Assembly (NCBI RefSeq): GCF_006715045.1
Contig: NZ_VFML01000002.1
Location: forward strand, 1,084,695-1,148,694
Source: Amycolatopsis cihanbeyliensis
GTDB lineage: Bacteria; Actinomycetota; Actinomycetes; Mycobacteriales; Pseudonocardiaceae
Direction of reading: 5' to 3'
Length of the DNA stretch: 64,000 bases
The notes under the pieces: model-generated
Seen by the model: only the letters and a program-made list of their open reading frames with translations
Databases searched by the model: none
What the model was told of the DNA's origin: nothing
Translations under genes and position numbers: made by a program
In this document: one piece after another, positions 48,917-58,216 of the stretch
Numbering within the stretch: position 1 is the stretch's first letter
Layout: every line of letters begins with the position of its first letter

Positions 48917-49626
48917 CGGGGCCTCCGTTCTCCGGGGCCGGTGGACGGCGGGTTCTCGTCTTCGTCGGTGGCCGGCCAGACCAGATCGAGCAGGTGCGCG
49001 AGGTCGTTGTGCGCGCTGAGATGCCAGCGCTGGGCCAGGAGCGGAACGTGCGGCCGTTCGGTGACGGCGGCCAGCCGGGTGATGCCGGCCGGGTGCGCGT
49101 CGACGGTCAGCCGATGCAGATCCGCGTGCCCGGTGAGCAGAGCGACGGCCGCGGTGATCACCTCGGAGTGCGCGACGACGAGGATCCGCCCGCCGGTGGT
49201 GTGGTGGTGGAAGAGGTCCCGGAGGCAGGCGTGGGTCCGGTGCAGGAAGTGCCACCAGGACTCGCCGCCGTCGATCAGGGGGCGGCTGGGCCGGTCCGGG
49301 TCGGGTGGCCACCGGCGCCGCAGCTCCTCCCAGGGGCGGCCCTCGGCCTGTGGGCCGGGATCGGGCACGCGCAGGGCAGGCTCGAGGATCGGGTCGAGGC
49401 CGAGGTGTTCGGCGAGGGCGTGGGCGGTCTGGCGTGCACGCAGGACCGGGCTGGCGTGGATCCGCAGGACGGGCCGCCCGCGGTCGTGCTCGGCGCGCAG
49501 CCGGTGGCCGAGCCGGTGTGCTTGCCATCGGCCGAGGTCGGTTAGGCCGCCGCAGGCGTCGCTGGCGATGACCCCGTTCACGGAGCAGTGGGCCTGGCCG
49601 TGCCGGGCCAGGAGGATCTCACGCAT
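48913..49626 (-). CDS. Histidine phosphatase family protein
   Basis: A 237-residue member of the phosphoglycerate-mutase-like phosphatases. The catalytic RHG is in ILLARHGQAH; the second Arg in IHASPVLRARQTAHAL; Glu in the middle; and the second His in LVVAHSEVITAA. It overlaps the MazG-like gene by 8 bp. With a kinase, a pyrophosphatase and a DUF89 phosphatase in the same operon it probably acts on a nucleotide or sugar phosphate. Confidence 0.82.
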   Translation of the reverse strand: MREILLARHGQAHCSVNGVIASDACGGLTDLGRWQAHRLGHRLRAEHDRGRPVLRIHASPVLRARQTAHALAEHLGLDPILEPALRVPDPGPQAEGRPWEELRRRWPPDPDRPSRPLIDGGESWWHFLHRTHACLRDLFHHHTTGGRILVVAHSEVITAAVALLTGHADLHRLTVDAHPAGITRLAAVTERPHVPLLAQRWHLSAHNDLAHLLDLVWPATDEDENPPSTGPGERRPR

Positions 49627-50245
49627 CGGCGGGGTCCTGGTCGGTGCTGGTGCCGGTGAGGTAGCCGTCGCGCTGGTAGGCGCGGTAGTGGTGGCCGAGA
49701 CAGGCCCACAGCACGTCGTCGAGGTCGAGGACTGCGGCGAGGGTGAGGACGCGTTCCACGAGCTCGGCGACCGTGTCGCGTAGGTGTGTCGGGGTGGCGG
49801 TGCCGTGCTTGTCCTGCTTGACGCCCATGCCCCGGGTGTGGTGTACGGCGGCGGCCAGGGCGCCCGCGCTGGAGGTGAGTTCGGCCAGTAACCGGTAGCA
49901 GCCCGGTGGGTCGTCCCCGCGGGTACGGGTGGCCGGTGCGGGGAGGTGGAAGGGGATCCCGTAGTGGCCGGCGATGCCGGCGGCGGCGCGCAGGACGTCC
50001 TCCACTTCCTTGCCCGCGCCCAGGCGCAGCAGGTCCCGGGACGGGCCGGTCGGGGTGTTCGGCAGGGCAGGGCCGACCTCGTGCAGCGCGAGGACGGCCT
50101 CGGCCAGTTCGCCGAGTTCCTCCAGCAGCCGGCCCAGGCGGTCGCCGGGGGTGTTGTGGTGCGGGAAGCGCCGGTCGAGTGCGGCGGCGATGCGGGCCAG
50201 TGCGGTGGCGTGCTCCACCGGCGTGCCGTGCTGATCGTGGATCAC
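49619..50245 (-). CDS. MazG-like NTP pyrophosphohydrolase
   Basis: A 208-residue protein from GTG 50245 (GTGA overlap with the DUF89-like gene). The all-alpha NTP-PPase pattern is visible: RLLEELGELAEAVLAL (ExxE) and GKEVEDVLRAAAGIAGHYG (ExxD) within the first 120 residues. Such enzymes split NTPs to NMP and PPi, often cleansing odd nucleotides. A helical C-terminal half of unknown role follows. It fits a nucleotide-processing operon. Confidence 0.7.
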   Translation of the reverse strand: MIHDQHGTPVEHATALARIAAALDRRFPHHNTPGDRLGRLLEELGELAEAVLALHEVGPALPNTPTGPSRDLLRLGAGKEVEDVLRAAAGIAGHYGIPFHLPAPATRTRGDDPPGCYRLLAELTSSAGALAAAVHHTRGMGVKQDKHGTATPTHLRDTVAELVERVLTLAAVLDLDDVLWACLGHHYRAYQRDGYLTGTSTDQDPADA

Positions 50246-51735
50246 GAGGGTGCTCCTGGAGGGTCGGTGACCAGGCGTGCCTGGTGCAGCAGGTGGCGGT
50301 CGTGCGGTGCGAGCCTGGTGCGGGCAAGGCCCTGGGTCAGGGTGCGGATCTCCGCGCGGGCGAGGTCGGGATAGTCCTGGCTCAGCTGCGGCCAGCACCG
50401 CAGGAGCAGGGCAAGGTCGCGGCGCTGCGCCTCGGGGTCGGCCTCGCGACGGTGCCGGTCGGCGATGGTGGTCCAGCACGCCGGGACGACGCGGTCCTCG
50501 GCCACGGGCAGAATGCGGTGCGCCCGGCCGCGCCAGCCCCACCACGGTCGCTGGCCGGGGGCTGCGTGCACGAACATCAGTGGGCCCGGTCGGGCGTCGT
50601 AGCCGGCCTGGGCCTCGGTGAACTCCCGCGCGACCACGTATCCAGTCCACAGTGGCCGGTCGAGGGTGCCGGTGAGCAGTTCGTGGTTGCGGCCCCCTTT
50701 CACCACGACCGCGTCGGCATCGTGCAGCGTCCGCAGCACGGTGGGGTGCAGCTTGTCCAGCAGGACGGCCGCGGTGGCCGGGCCGTGCGGGCTGACTGCG
50801 ACCCGGCCGGTATCGACGGCGGCGGCGAGGTCCCGCAGCGCGGCATGACTGAGCAGGAGCCGGACATCGGCGTGGGTGGCGTCGTTGTCCGTGCGGCCGC
50901 TGCGCGGCGCCACGGTGACCCGGAGCCGGGGATGGCGGCGGAGTAGGTGCTGCAGGAACAGCAGGTCGACCGCGGTTTCGATCAGGTCGTCGGTGAACAG
51001 CACCAGGTGTGCCGCACCGGCGCCCACGGTGGTGTGCAAGGCGGCCAGGTGGTCCACAGCCCGGGGACGTTGCGCGGAGACCACCAGCGCGGCCGCCACC
51101 CGGGCGGGCCAGTTCGCACCGCGGGGGATCGTCAGCGGCTGGCATACCGCCCGGCCACCTTTGATACCCAGGTCGAGCAGTCCGGCGGTCAGTGCCCAGC
51201 GGCACAGCTCGTCGCTATCGGTGGGTTGCTGGCGCGCGGCCAGGCCGGTCAGCAACCCCATGGCCACGCCCCGGCTCCGGTCGATGCTGGCGGGCAGTGG
51301 ATCGAGGTCGTGTCCGGGATCGCCGGTCAGGCACCAGGCCGCGACCCGGTCGATCAGGTACGGCGCCTCCTGGTTCCACACCGTCTCGGCCACCGGCCGC
51401 CCGTCGTGATCCGGTAGCTCCAGCACCCGCCGCACCTGGTCATGGACGTGCTCCGCGGCCGTGCCGCTGGCGGCTCGGGAGCGCGCGCCCAGTCGCCGGG
51501 TGACCAGGTCGCGCAGCCACACGGCCCCGTCCCGCTCCTCCGGGGCGAGCCACCGTGGACGGCTCTCCAGCCGTTCGGCGAGGGTGAACGAGTCCGGGAC
51601 GCCGACCAGCAGCGACCCCGCCTCACCAGGCTCGCAGGCGCGGCCCAGCACGGTGTCGCGGTGCTCACGCCATCCGGCCGCGTCGACCGTGACCCACTGG
51701 GACGGCGGCAGCATCGGTGGCCGGGCGTCACACAT
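50242..51735 (-). CDS. DUF89/ARMT1-like phosphatase-fold protein
   Basis: A 497-residue protein from ATG 51735, overlapping the radical SAM gene. The second half has marks of the DUF89 damage-control phosphatase fold: LVLFTDDLIETAVDLLFLQH (the Asp/Glu metal region), DADAVVVKGGRNHELLTG (the KGxxN loop) and a following GYVVAREF strand. The N-terminal 200 residues are helical. DUF89 enzymes are metal-dependent phosphatases of damaged metabolites. The match is by motif and order; the Asp-Asn pair of well-studied members is varied, so activity is not certain. Confidence 0.6.
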   Translation of the reverse strand: MCDARPPMLPPSQWVTVDAAGWREHRDTVLGRACEPGEAGSLLVGVPDSFTLAERLESRPRWLAPEERDGAVWLRDLVTRRLGARSRAASGTAAEHVHDQVRRVLELPDHDGRPVAETVWNQEAPYLIDRVAAWCLTGDPGHDLDPLPASIDRSRGVAMGLLTGLAARQQPTDSDELCRWALTAGLLDLGIKGGRAVCQPLTIPRGANWPARVAAALVVSAQRPRAVDHLAALHTTVGAGAAHLVLFTDDLIETAVDLLFLQHLLRRHPRLRVTVAPRSGRTDNDATHADVRLLLSHAALRDLAAAVDTGRVAVSPHGPATAAVLLDKLHPTVLRTLHDADAVVVKGGRNHELLTGTLDRPLWTGYVVAREFTEAQAGYDARPGPLMFVHAAPGQRPWWGWRGRAHRILPVAEDRVVPACWTTIADRHRREADPEAQRRDLALLLRCWPQLSQDYPDLARAEIRTLTQGLARTRLAPHDRHLLHQARLVTDPPGAPS

Positions 51736-52684
51736 CGGACACCGCCACCTCGCCGACCCGGTCGTCCCAGTACAGGGCACGGCCGGTCTCGTGGTCGGAC
51801 AGGTCGGTCTCGGTGAAGGCGTACATGTCCACCGCGAACAGCCGACCGTCCGGGCGGATGCCGTACTGCGTCCGGGATCGATCGCGCGGGGTCGGCTTGT
51901 ACCGGCGGCCGGTGCCGACCTCGGCCAGGTCGAGCGCCCCCGGCACCGGGCTGGCCGCCCCGTCCGCGGCACCCAGATCGTAGATCGGCTTGAACGCCAC
52001 GAACCGGGGATCGTCGATCACGTCCCCGGTGGACTTCCGGGACAGGCCCGCGCCGCGCAGGATCGCCTCGGTCACCTCGCGCGCCTCGGCCTCCTGGGCC
52101 ACCGTGGTCTTCACGTTCAGCCGCAACCGCCGCGCGTCCGCCCTGGTCTCGCCGCGGTCCGCTGGCAGTTCCCACAACGGCTTGGCAATCCGCACATCGG
52201 CCGCCAGAGCGGCCACGTAGTCCTCGGTGCCCCAAGTGGCGTCCGCGGGGGTGATCGTGATCTTCAGCTGGGACACCAGCACCGGCATCGCCGCCAGCAC
52301 GGTCAGCGCCTGCCGCGCCGTCCGGCGGCCCTCCGACCCGTTGGTCACCACATACAGCCCCTGCCCACCCAGGCGCTCCCGCCACAACAACGCCAGGTCA
52401 GCGGCGGTCGCCGTACCGTCCCGCCGGGTGCGCGACACCCAGTCCAGCGGATCCGAGATCCGCCAGCAGTGCACGGTCCGCTCCGGCCGGGCAGACAGCC
52501 CCAGCCGGCGCCGCGCCGCGGCGACCGAGTGAAGACGGCGAGACAGCGTCCGCAACGAGGCCCGCTCCACCCGAGCGGCCGAACCATACGCCGGGCAATG
52601 CCGGCACCCCCGCGCACAGTTGTCGATCGCCAGCACGAACCCCAACTGCGACACGACCTCCGCGGAACTCAGCGCCGGGGTCAT
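51728..52684 (-). CDS. Radical SAM protein
   Basis: A 318-residue protein from ATG 52684 (ATGA overlap with the kinase-like gene). NCARGCRHCPAYG gives CxxxCxxC at Cys23, Cys27 and Cys30 for the 4Fe-4S cluster that cleaves SAM. Later strands (GQGLYVVTNGSEG, VSQLKITITPAD, RLRLNVKTTV) fit a partial barrel. No SPASM or B12 domain is evident, and the C-terminus (KPTPRDRSRTQYGIRPDG) has no extra Cys cluster. The substrate is unknown. A kinase, MazG-like enzyme and two phosphatases around it point to a nucleotide-derived substrate. Confidence 0.75.
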   Translation of the reverse strand: MTPALSSAEVVSQLGFVLAIDNCARGCRHCPAYGSAARVERASLRTLSRRLHSVAAARRRLGLSARPERTVHCWRISDPLDWVSRTRRDGTATAADLALLWRERLGGQGLYVVTNGSEGRRTARQALTVLAAMPVLVSQLKITITPADATWGTEDYVAALAADVRIAKPLWELPADRGETRADARRLRLNVKTTVAQEAEAREVTEAILRGAGLSRKSTGDVIDDPRFVAFKPIYDLGAADGAASPVPGALDLAEVGTGRRYKPTPRDRSRTQYGIRPDGRLFAVDMYAFTETDLSDHETGRALYWDDRVGEVAVSDV

Positions 52685-53538
52685 GACACCGGCCCCGTCC
52701 GCGTCCCGGCGAGCTCGGTCCACAATCGCCGCTTCCACCGCGCCACGCTCACCGGCGTGTCCGGATACAGCAACGCCGGAGCACACCGCCGAACATGATG
52801 ACGGCGCCCAGCAATCACCTCCCGCAACCGATCCGCCGCCCCAGTAGCGTCCGCAACCTCGGCCGACAGGTACATCCGATACACCCGGTACGCCGCCGCG
52901 ATCACCGCATCGATCGACTCCGCACACCGCTGCGCATCCGGGCACCGCTCCTGCGCCGGGCACTGCACCACCAGATCCGCCGTCCAGTGCGCGGCAGGCG
53001 GCGGGAACGGATGAACACCCCACGCCGCACGCAACGCCCGAACGGTGGAACGGTCCTTCCGCCTCAGGATCGTCCGCAACTGGGACACGCTGAGATCCGG
53101 CAACAACCGGCCCAGCCGGGCAACCCGCACCGGCGGCCGAGCCGCCAGCCGCACCACCAGCGCCGTCGTATCCGGCGGCAGCAACGCCGGCAACGACACC
53201 GACTCCGCCACCAGCGGCCGACCGGCCACCTGAACGTCCTGGAACACCGCAAGATCGGTCGCCCGGTCGACGTCCGGATGGCGGCGCTGATCGGCCTCAT
53301 CCGACAACCAGGACCGCAACCGCTCGGCCTTACCCTGCCCCCGCAAGGCGGTCACCAGCCGATCCGACGCGGTATAGCACTCCAGCCCCTCCGCAGCGCC
53401 CAACGCCGCAGCCGCGGTGCTCTTCCCCGTACACGTCTCCCCGGTCACCACAACCACCGGAGACACCGCCGACAGCCCCGCTCCGGCAACATCATCGCCG
53501 CCAGAGCCCGCCATCACCCCCGCGTCCTGGATCACCAC
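52681..53538 (-). CDS. P-loop kinase, cytidylate-kinase-like
   Basis: A 285-residue protein with Walker A VVTGETCTGKSTAAAAL near residue 35. The later SQLRTILRRKDRSTVRALR then AADLVVQC-like order recalls the lid and base region of CMP kinases (RxxRD...D). A Cys group (QCPAQERCPDAQRC) is unusual for that family and may bind metal. It is the first gene of the overlapping operon to 47975. A nucleoside monophosphate or small-molecule kinase is the best guess. Confidence 0.6.
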   Translation of the reverse strand: MVIQDAGVMAGSGGDDVAGAGLSAVSPVVVVTGETCTGKSTAAAALGAAEGLECYTASDRLVTALRGQGKAERLRSWLSDEADQRRHPDVDRATDLAVFQDVQVAGRPLVAESVSLPALLPPDTTALVVRLAARPPVRVARLGRLLPDLSVSQLRTILRRKDRSTVRALRAAWGVHPFPPPAAHWTADLVVQCPAQERCPDAQRCAESIDAVIAAAYRVYRMYLSAEVADATGAADRLREVIAGRRHHVRRCAPALLYPDTPVSVARWKRRLWTELAGTRTGPVS

Positions 53539-53804
53539 GCCGACCCCTCCTCATCGTCGAATCCGATCGCATCTCGTCGAACAACAAGCCGGACAAACAC
53601 ACCCCCATCGCCGCCGCAGCCACAGACCACGCACCCCGGCCAACCGGCGTCTCACCGTGGCCCGGCCCCTATGCGGGGTAAGGGGCCGGACCACGGGTCC
53701 CGGGGCGCGCCGCCGGAGGGGCGAGCGTCGTAACGGCAGCGCGACCGCACCGGTATCCCAGAAGCCAAGCGGTAAGCGATCGGGCAACGGCCGCTCAGCC
53801 GTGA

Positions 53805-54074
53805 CTAGCGGCCACGTTCATCAGCCCGCGCCGCCGCGACAGCGTCATGTCGCCGCATCGCAGCGGCGATCACCGCGGCAGCCAGGTAGCCCCGCAAGCG
53901 GCCCACATCAAGCGGAGCGAGGACCGCAACCTCGCCGTCACCGAACCGCAGAGCGACCCGGTTCTCCGCGTCGAGACCAACACCGAGCCGTTGCCGGTGC
54001 CCGGTCCCATCGCGGCACGGCACCAACTCCTCGCGCCTACCGCGCGATATCCATCCCATGACCGTCGGACGCAT
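53805..54074 (-). CDS. Small conserved hypothetical protein
   Basis: An 89-residue protein from ATG 54074 behind AAAGGACG. Pattern: GWISRGRREELVPCRDGTGH, then LDAENRVALRFGDGEVAVL and a long helix LDVGRLRGYLAAAVIAAA. Many actinomycetes have such short proteins near DUF397 or ESX genes; function unknown to me. The 266 bp between it and the kinase-like gene show no gene. Confidence 0.6.
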   Translation of the reverse strand: MRPTVMGWISRGRREELVPCRDGTGHRQRLGVGLDAENRVALRFGDGEVAVLAPLDVGRLRGYLAAAVIAAAMRRHDAVAAARADERGR

Positions 54075-54420
54075 GGTTGATTCGTCCTTTCCACAGTTGG
54101 CGGCTGGTCCGCACGACCTCGGCGGCGCTGGCTGAAGTGCGCCTCGGCCGTGCGGACCAGCGGTGGTGCGCACCGGTGGCCGCGTCGCACTACCGGTGAC
54201 ACGACGGGTACCTCGACCACCGGGGATCCCGACGTGCGCACCTCGTTCACCTACGGCGGACGCCAACGCGCCTCGCCGCAGCTTGAGCAGCTGCTCCACA
54301 GTTCAGAGCGGGCCACGGCAGAGACAGCTGGATGACTCGTACGCATCGCGGCCTCGGACACGTCGAGGCTCGCGCCTGCGCTAGCGTTCAATGCCGCGTG
54401 ACAACCCTCAAACTTAGAAG

Positions 54421-54452
54421 CTCCTATCTACAGGAGTAGACTAATATAGGAG
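54421..54452. promoter_or_regulatory. Inverted repeat and promoter-like region before the DUF5753 regulator
   Basis: CTCCTAT and ATAGGAG form seven-base arms 18 bp apart in a locally AT-rich stretch, with an internal AGGAG and -10-like TAGACT and TAATAT. It lies about 100 bp upstream of the HTH start and likely holds its promoter and autoregulatory site. The rest of 54075-54551 has only GC-rich shadow frames. Confidence 0.4.
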
Positions 54453-54551
54453 TCATCATCTTGGCGAGTAGTCCGAACGGGTGGTCTCATATGTGCTCTA
54501 CGACTGCCCGATACTGGAGACCGGCACCCGTGACCTTGGAGGCAGCTGCAG

Positions 54552-55424
54552 ATGGCAATCACCAGGACGGTTCCCTTGTTGATGCTGATCAACGAGCTGA
54601 ACCGGCTGAAGGCCGCGTCCGGCAAGAAGGACACCGAGGCCGCCGACCATCTCGGCAACCAGGCGTCGAAGATCAACCGGATCCTGCTCGGCCAGTCCAA
54701 GGCCTCCGTCGGAGACGCCATGGCGCTGGCGAGGTTCTACGGAGCCACAGAGGAGCACGTCGAGGTCATCGCCGACCTGGCACGCAAACTCGGTAAGCGC
54801 GGCGACTGGGGCGGCTACGAGAACGTCTTCGCCGAATCGATGAGGCTCCGCCTCGACCTGGAGCGGGCCAGCAGCCGGATGCGCCAGTACCAGACCGAGA
54901 TCATTCCGGGCTTGCTGCAGACGGAGCACTACATCCGTGCTCTACATGAAGCCCCACATCCCTTCGGGTTGACCTACGATGTGGAACACGCCGTAGCGGC
55001 CCGACGGGAACGCCAGTCGATCCTGCATCGCGTCGACAAGGGCAAGACCATCAGCTTTGTACTGTCCGAGTCCTGTTTACGATGCCTGCCAAAGGCCGAT
55101 GATGAGAAGCTGATCCGCGAACAACTCGCACACCTCACTGAGATTGCCGAGCTTCCGAACGTGCAGCTTCAAGTCTTGCCGTTCAATCCGGTCAGCCCGG
55201 TCACGTACCGAGCGTTGAGTTTCACGCTGCTACACGTACCTGGACCCGGAATCGCCTCCCCGCTCGACTTCGCTTTCCTTGAGCAATACAACGAGTCGCG
55301 CTACATCGACAAGTACGAGCAAGTGGAGGCATACGAGCAGCTGTGGGGGTACCTCCAGGCCGCCGCGCTGGCCCCGAAGGACTCTATCGAGTTCATCGGG
55401 AAAGTGGCGGGCGAGTACAAGTAA
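54552..55424 (+). CDS. XRE-type regulator with DUF5753 (Scr1-like antitoxin family)
   Basis: A 290-residue regulator. N-terminal helix-turn-helix (NELNRLKAASGKKDTEAADH, ASKINRILLGQSKASVG) and a DUF5753 body starting near 95 (YQTEIIPGLLQTEHYIRAL) with the usual FVLSESCLRCLP and QLQVLPFN. It is followed by two DUF397 genes, the standard partner pair, which has been likened to toxin-antitoxin modules and developmental control in actinomycetes. Confidence 0.92.
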   Translation: MAITRTVPLLMLINELNRLKAASGKKDTEAADHLGNQASKINRILLGQSKASVGDAMALARFYGATEEHVEVIADLARKLGKRGDWGGYENVFAESMRLRLDLERASSRMRQYQTEIIPGLLQTEHYIRALHEAPHPFGLTYDVEHAVAARRERQSILHRVDKGKTISFVLSESCLRCLPKADDEKLIREQLAHLTEIAELPNVQLQVLPFNPVSPVTYRALSFTLLHVPGPGIASPLDFAFLEQYNESRYIDKYEQVEAYEQLWGYLQAAALAPKDSIEFIGKVAGEYK

Positions 55425-55446
55425 CGACTACCGGAAGGAACGTCCA

Positions 55447-55674
55447 TTGGAAAAGAGCTACCTGCACCCGAGCGCGTTTGATGGCGCTCAATGGCAGAAG
55501 TCCTCGCTCAGCGAGCCTTTGAAGGACTGCGTAGAGCTCGCCACGGTCGGCGAGACAGTCGGCGTGCGCGATTCCAAGACCCCAAGCGCTGGCATCCTCC
55601 AGTTCACCCGCGAAGAGATTCGCGCCTTCATCGCTGGAGCAAAGAACGGTGACTTCGACCACCTGACAGAATAA
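55447..55674 (+). CDS. DUF397 protein
   Basis: A 75-residue protein from TTG 55447 with a GGAAGGAA ribosome-binding site. DUF397 pattern WQKSSLSEPLKDCVELA, GVRDSKTP and a final FTREEIRAFIAGAKNG are complete. Small partner of the DUF5753 regulator 22 bp upstream. Confidence 0.9.
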   Translation: MEKSYLHPSAFDGAQWQKSSLSEPLKDCVELATVGETVGVRDSKTPSAGILQFTREEIRAFIAGAKNGDFDHLTE

Positions 55675-55796
55675 CTCATGGACATCGACGCACGGAGAGA
55701 ACGAAGATCTTGATCGAACTCTCCGTGCGTCGCCCAGCGCCACCGAGCCGCCTCGACGGTTCTCATCGGGAAGCGCAGAAAAGAGATGGTGAACAA

Positions 55797-55994
55797 ATGA
55801 GCGACGATTTGGCGTGGCGCAAGAGCAGCTATACCGGCGGAGGCTCGGGCGGAAATGACAACTGCATCGAGATCGCCACGACCGCACATTTAGCGCATGT
55901 CCGCGATACTAAAGACCGAAACGGCGGACTGTTGCCTGTAAGTCATGGCGCGTTCCAGGCGTTCTTGGCAACGCTGAAGGATCAAGACGCCTGA
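55797..55994 (+). CDS. DUF397 protein, second copy
   Basis: A 65-residue protein from ATG 55797. WRKSSYTGGGSGGNDNCIEIA, VRDTKDRNGG and a final FQAFLATLK give a full DUF397 pattern. Two such genes after one DUF5753 regulator is a common arrangement. Confidence 0.9.
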   Translation: MSDDLAWRKSSYTGGGSGGNDNCIEIATTAHLAHVRDTKDRNGGLLPVSHGAFQAFLATLKDQDA

Positions 55995-56029
55995 TACTGA
56001 GCAGCCGCGACGGCTGGGCCTCTACGCGG

Positions 56030-57232
56030 TCACCAGGCCGGTCGTCTCGTGGGAATGGGAAGCCTCCATGAAGGCCCCGCGGGGTCGCTGTGCCAGATGC
56101 GGTGTTCGTTGGGGGTCGCGGTGATGCCGAAGTCGTGCCATGGGGGTGTGCCGAGGTGGTTCCATTCCGTCCAGGCGGACTCTACGGCGGTCCAGAGTGG
56201 GGTGGGACCCGCCTCGCGCGCCGTGTAGTGACCGCAGGCGTCGGCGTGGCGGGTGACCTCGGCCCAGGAGCCGTCGGGGGCGAGCAGGTAGGTCACCGGT
56301 GTGTGGTCGTCGGCGAGGCGGATGCTGCGGAAGGTCTCGGCGGGGAGATGGAGTTGGGCGAGGAATCGGAACCCGCCGTCGAGTTCGGCCGGGTCGAGGG
56401 TGCTGGGTCGGGTTGTGGCCTGCTGCGTGGTGGGTGTGGGTCGGTGTGACCCGCTGGTGGGACCGGTGGTGGTGCGGCGGCGCATGAAGCATCCCCACCA
56501 CGGGAGGAACTTTCCTTGCACGACGGGCTGCTCGCCGCGGCGTAACGCGACGAGGTTGCCGGCGCCGAGTGGACCTTCGAGGTGGGCCAGGACGAGGCCA
56601 CCGGGACGAAGCTGGTCGATCCAGGCCGGAGGGATCGCGCGCAGCGCGCAGGTCGCGATGATGCGGTCGAACGGCGCGTGGTCTGCGAGGCCGTCGGCTC
56701 CGTCACCCGCGGCGAGCGTCGGCCGGTAACCCAGCCCCGATAGGCGGTGGCGCGCGGCGGTTACGAGCGCGGGGTCGATATCGACGGAGTACACGTTACG
56801 GTCGCCGAGCCGGTGGGCCATCAGCCCGGCGTTGTAACCGGTTCCGGTACCGATCTCCAGCGCGCGCATCCCGGTGGAGAGTTGCAGGGCCTCGAGCATC
56901 CGGATCATCAGGTCTGGTTTGGTGGAGCTACAGACGGGGACCTGGACGCCGCGCTCGCTGTCGTCGACGATCTCGGTGATCAGCGTGGTGGGTGAGTACA
57001 CCAGCTCCAGCCACCGCGCGACGTCGGCGGGGTCGTGTGGTTCGTGTGCGATCCACCGTGCCGGGCGCGTGCTGGTGTCCTGCAGGTAGTAGCGCGGGAC
57101 GAACTCGTGTCGAGGTACGGCGAGCAGGGCCGCACGCCACTGCGGGGTCCGCAGGTCACCATCCGCCGTCAGCCGGTCGGCCAGCCGCCGAGCAAGCGGG
57201 CGCCAGGTCGGCTCCGTCACCCCCGCCGTCAC
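56030..57232 (-). CDS. tgmC: Graspetide isoaspartyl methyltransferase TgmC
   Basis: A 400-residue PIMT homologue of the ATP-grasp peptide maturase system. SAM motif ALEIGTGTGYNAGLMAHRLG, YSVDIDP, and RIIATCALRAIPPAW match PIMT. The N-terminal 85 residues and the C-terminal part (HTPVTYLLAPDGSWAEV) are the RiPP-specific additions. It overlaps tgmB (GTGA). In characterised systems this enzyme methylates an Asp of the cross-linked peptide, which closes to aspartimide and may hydrolyse to isoaspartate. It acts after TgmB. Confidence 0.88.
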   Translation of the reverse strand: MTAGVTEPTWRPLARRLADRLTADGDLRTPQWRAALLAVPRHEFVPRYYLQDTSTRPARWIAHEPHDPADVARWLELVYSPTTLITEIVDDSERGVQVPVCSSTKPDLMIRMLEALQLSTGMRALEIGTGTGYNAGLMAHRLGDRNVYSVDIDPALVTAARHRLSGLGYRPTLAAGDGADGLADHAPFDRIIATCALRAIPPAWIDQLRPGGLVLAHLEGPLGAGNLVALRRGEQPVVQGKFLPWWGCFMRRRTTTGPTSGSHRPTPTTQQATTRPSTLDPAELDGGFRFLAQLHLPAETFRSIRLADDHTPVTYLLAPDGSWAEVTRHADACGHYTAREAGPTPLWTAVESAWTEWNHLGTPPWHDFGITATPNEHRIWHSDPAGPSWRLPIPTRRPAW

Positions 57233-58212
57233 CGGATACCTCCGCCGGCGAGGAGCCGGACCAGGCTGTCGGTGATCGGCACCCCGGCCATGGCCTCAAG
57301 GAAACCGTACTGACCGCCCGGATTGCACTCCAGCATCGACACGACCTCGCCCCGCTCATCATGCGGATCGGGGCCGAGCACGAGATCGAAGGCTCCGTAG
57401 ACCAGGCCCAGCTCGGACATGAACGCCCGCAAGGCCGTGACGACCCGATCGGGAAGATCGATCACCTCGAACGACAAGGACTGGATGTCCGCCTTCCAGT
57501 CGATATAGGACTCTTGCGATCCGGCGCGGATCGCGACCGCGAAAACGTCCTCCCCGACGATCACCGCACGGCACTCTCGCAGCTTCGGAACCCAGTCCTG
57601 CAGCTGGTGAGCTGTCACCTCGATGCCGGCAAGGTCCGCCAGATCCGGTGCGGTCAGTCGCCGGGTGTAGCCCATCCGGTAAGTATCGTTCTCGAACAGG
57701 AGATTGGTACTGAGCGGTTTACACACCACACCCGTCGCCGAGGACCGAGCAAACCGGGTTACAGCTGTATCCCTGTTCGTGATCAAAGTTCGGGGAATAC
57801 GCAGTCCACAGCGAGCCCCAACCGAGTACTGCACCGGCTTGTACGCCGCTGTCGCGGCGAGATCGGGTCGGTTGACCCAGAAGACACCAGGCAGGGCCAG
57901 CAGCACCCCGGCAACGCCGAGCTTGGCTTCCCTACGCGCGTAGTCGGCTTCCGCCGCCGACATACCCTCCGGCATCCGGAACAACGAGGGCGACCGCACC
58001 CACACGGCACGGACCGATGCCAGGTCGACCTCGTGGTACTCAGTACGCAGGCAGCCCTCCCACGCCCCGTCGCGAAACATCGCGTCCAGCGCCAGCCGCT
58101 GCGGGAACCAGGACAGGTCGATCCGCACCACCGGCACACCGGCCTCGGACAGTCCCTGGATCACCCCGTCCGCGGTGCGGTCCAACTCCTGGGCGAGCAC
58201 CAGAACCGTCAT
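57229..58212 (-). CDS. tgmB: ATP-grasp ribosomal peptide maturase TgmB
   Basis: A 327-residue ATP-grasp ligase that makes ester or amide links between side chains of the precursor. N-terminal strand VLVLAQELDRTADGV, the RIDLSWFP segment, the CKPLSTNLLFEN phosphate-binding loop and the metal-binding LECNPGGQYGF near the end are typical. It starts 4 bp after the precursor gene and overlaps tgmC. Confidence 0.9.
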   Translation of the reverse strand: MTVLVLAQELDRTADGVIQGLSEAGVPVVRIDLSWFPQRLALDAMFRDGAWEGCLRTEYHEVDLASVRAVWVRSPSLFRMPEGMSAAEADYARREAKLGVAGVLLALPGVFWVNRPDLAATAAYKPVQYSVGARCGLRIPRTLITNRDTAVTRFARSSATGVVCKPLSTNLLFENDTYRMGYTRRLTAPDLADLAGIEVTAHQLQDWVPKLRECRAVIVGEDVFAVAIRAGSQESYIDWKADIQSLSFEVIDLPDRVVTALRAFMSELGLVYGAFDLVLGPDPHDERGEVVSMLECNPGGQYGFLEAMAGVPITDSLVRLLAGGGIR

Positions 58213-58216
58213 CGCC

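Noticed and set aside
51728..52684. Viperin-like assignment for the radical SAM protein
   Set aside because: The cluster motif context (NCARGCRHC) and the rest of the barrel do not show the viperin signature; only the neighbouring kinase-like gene points that way.
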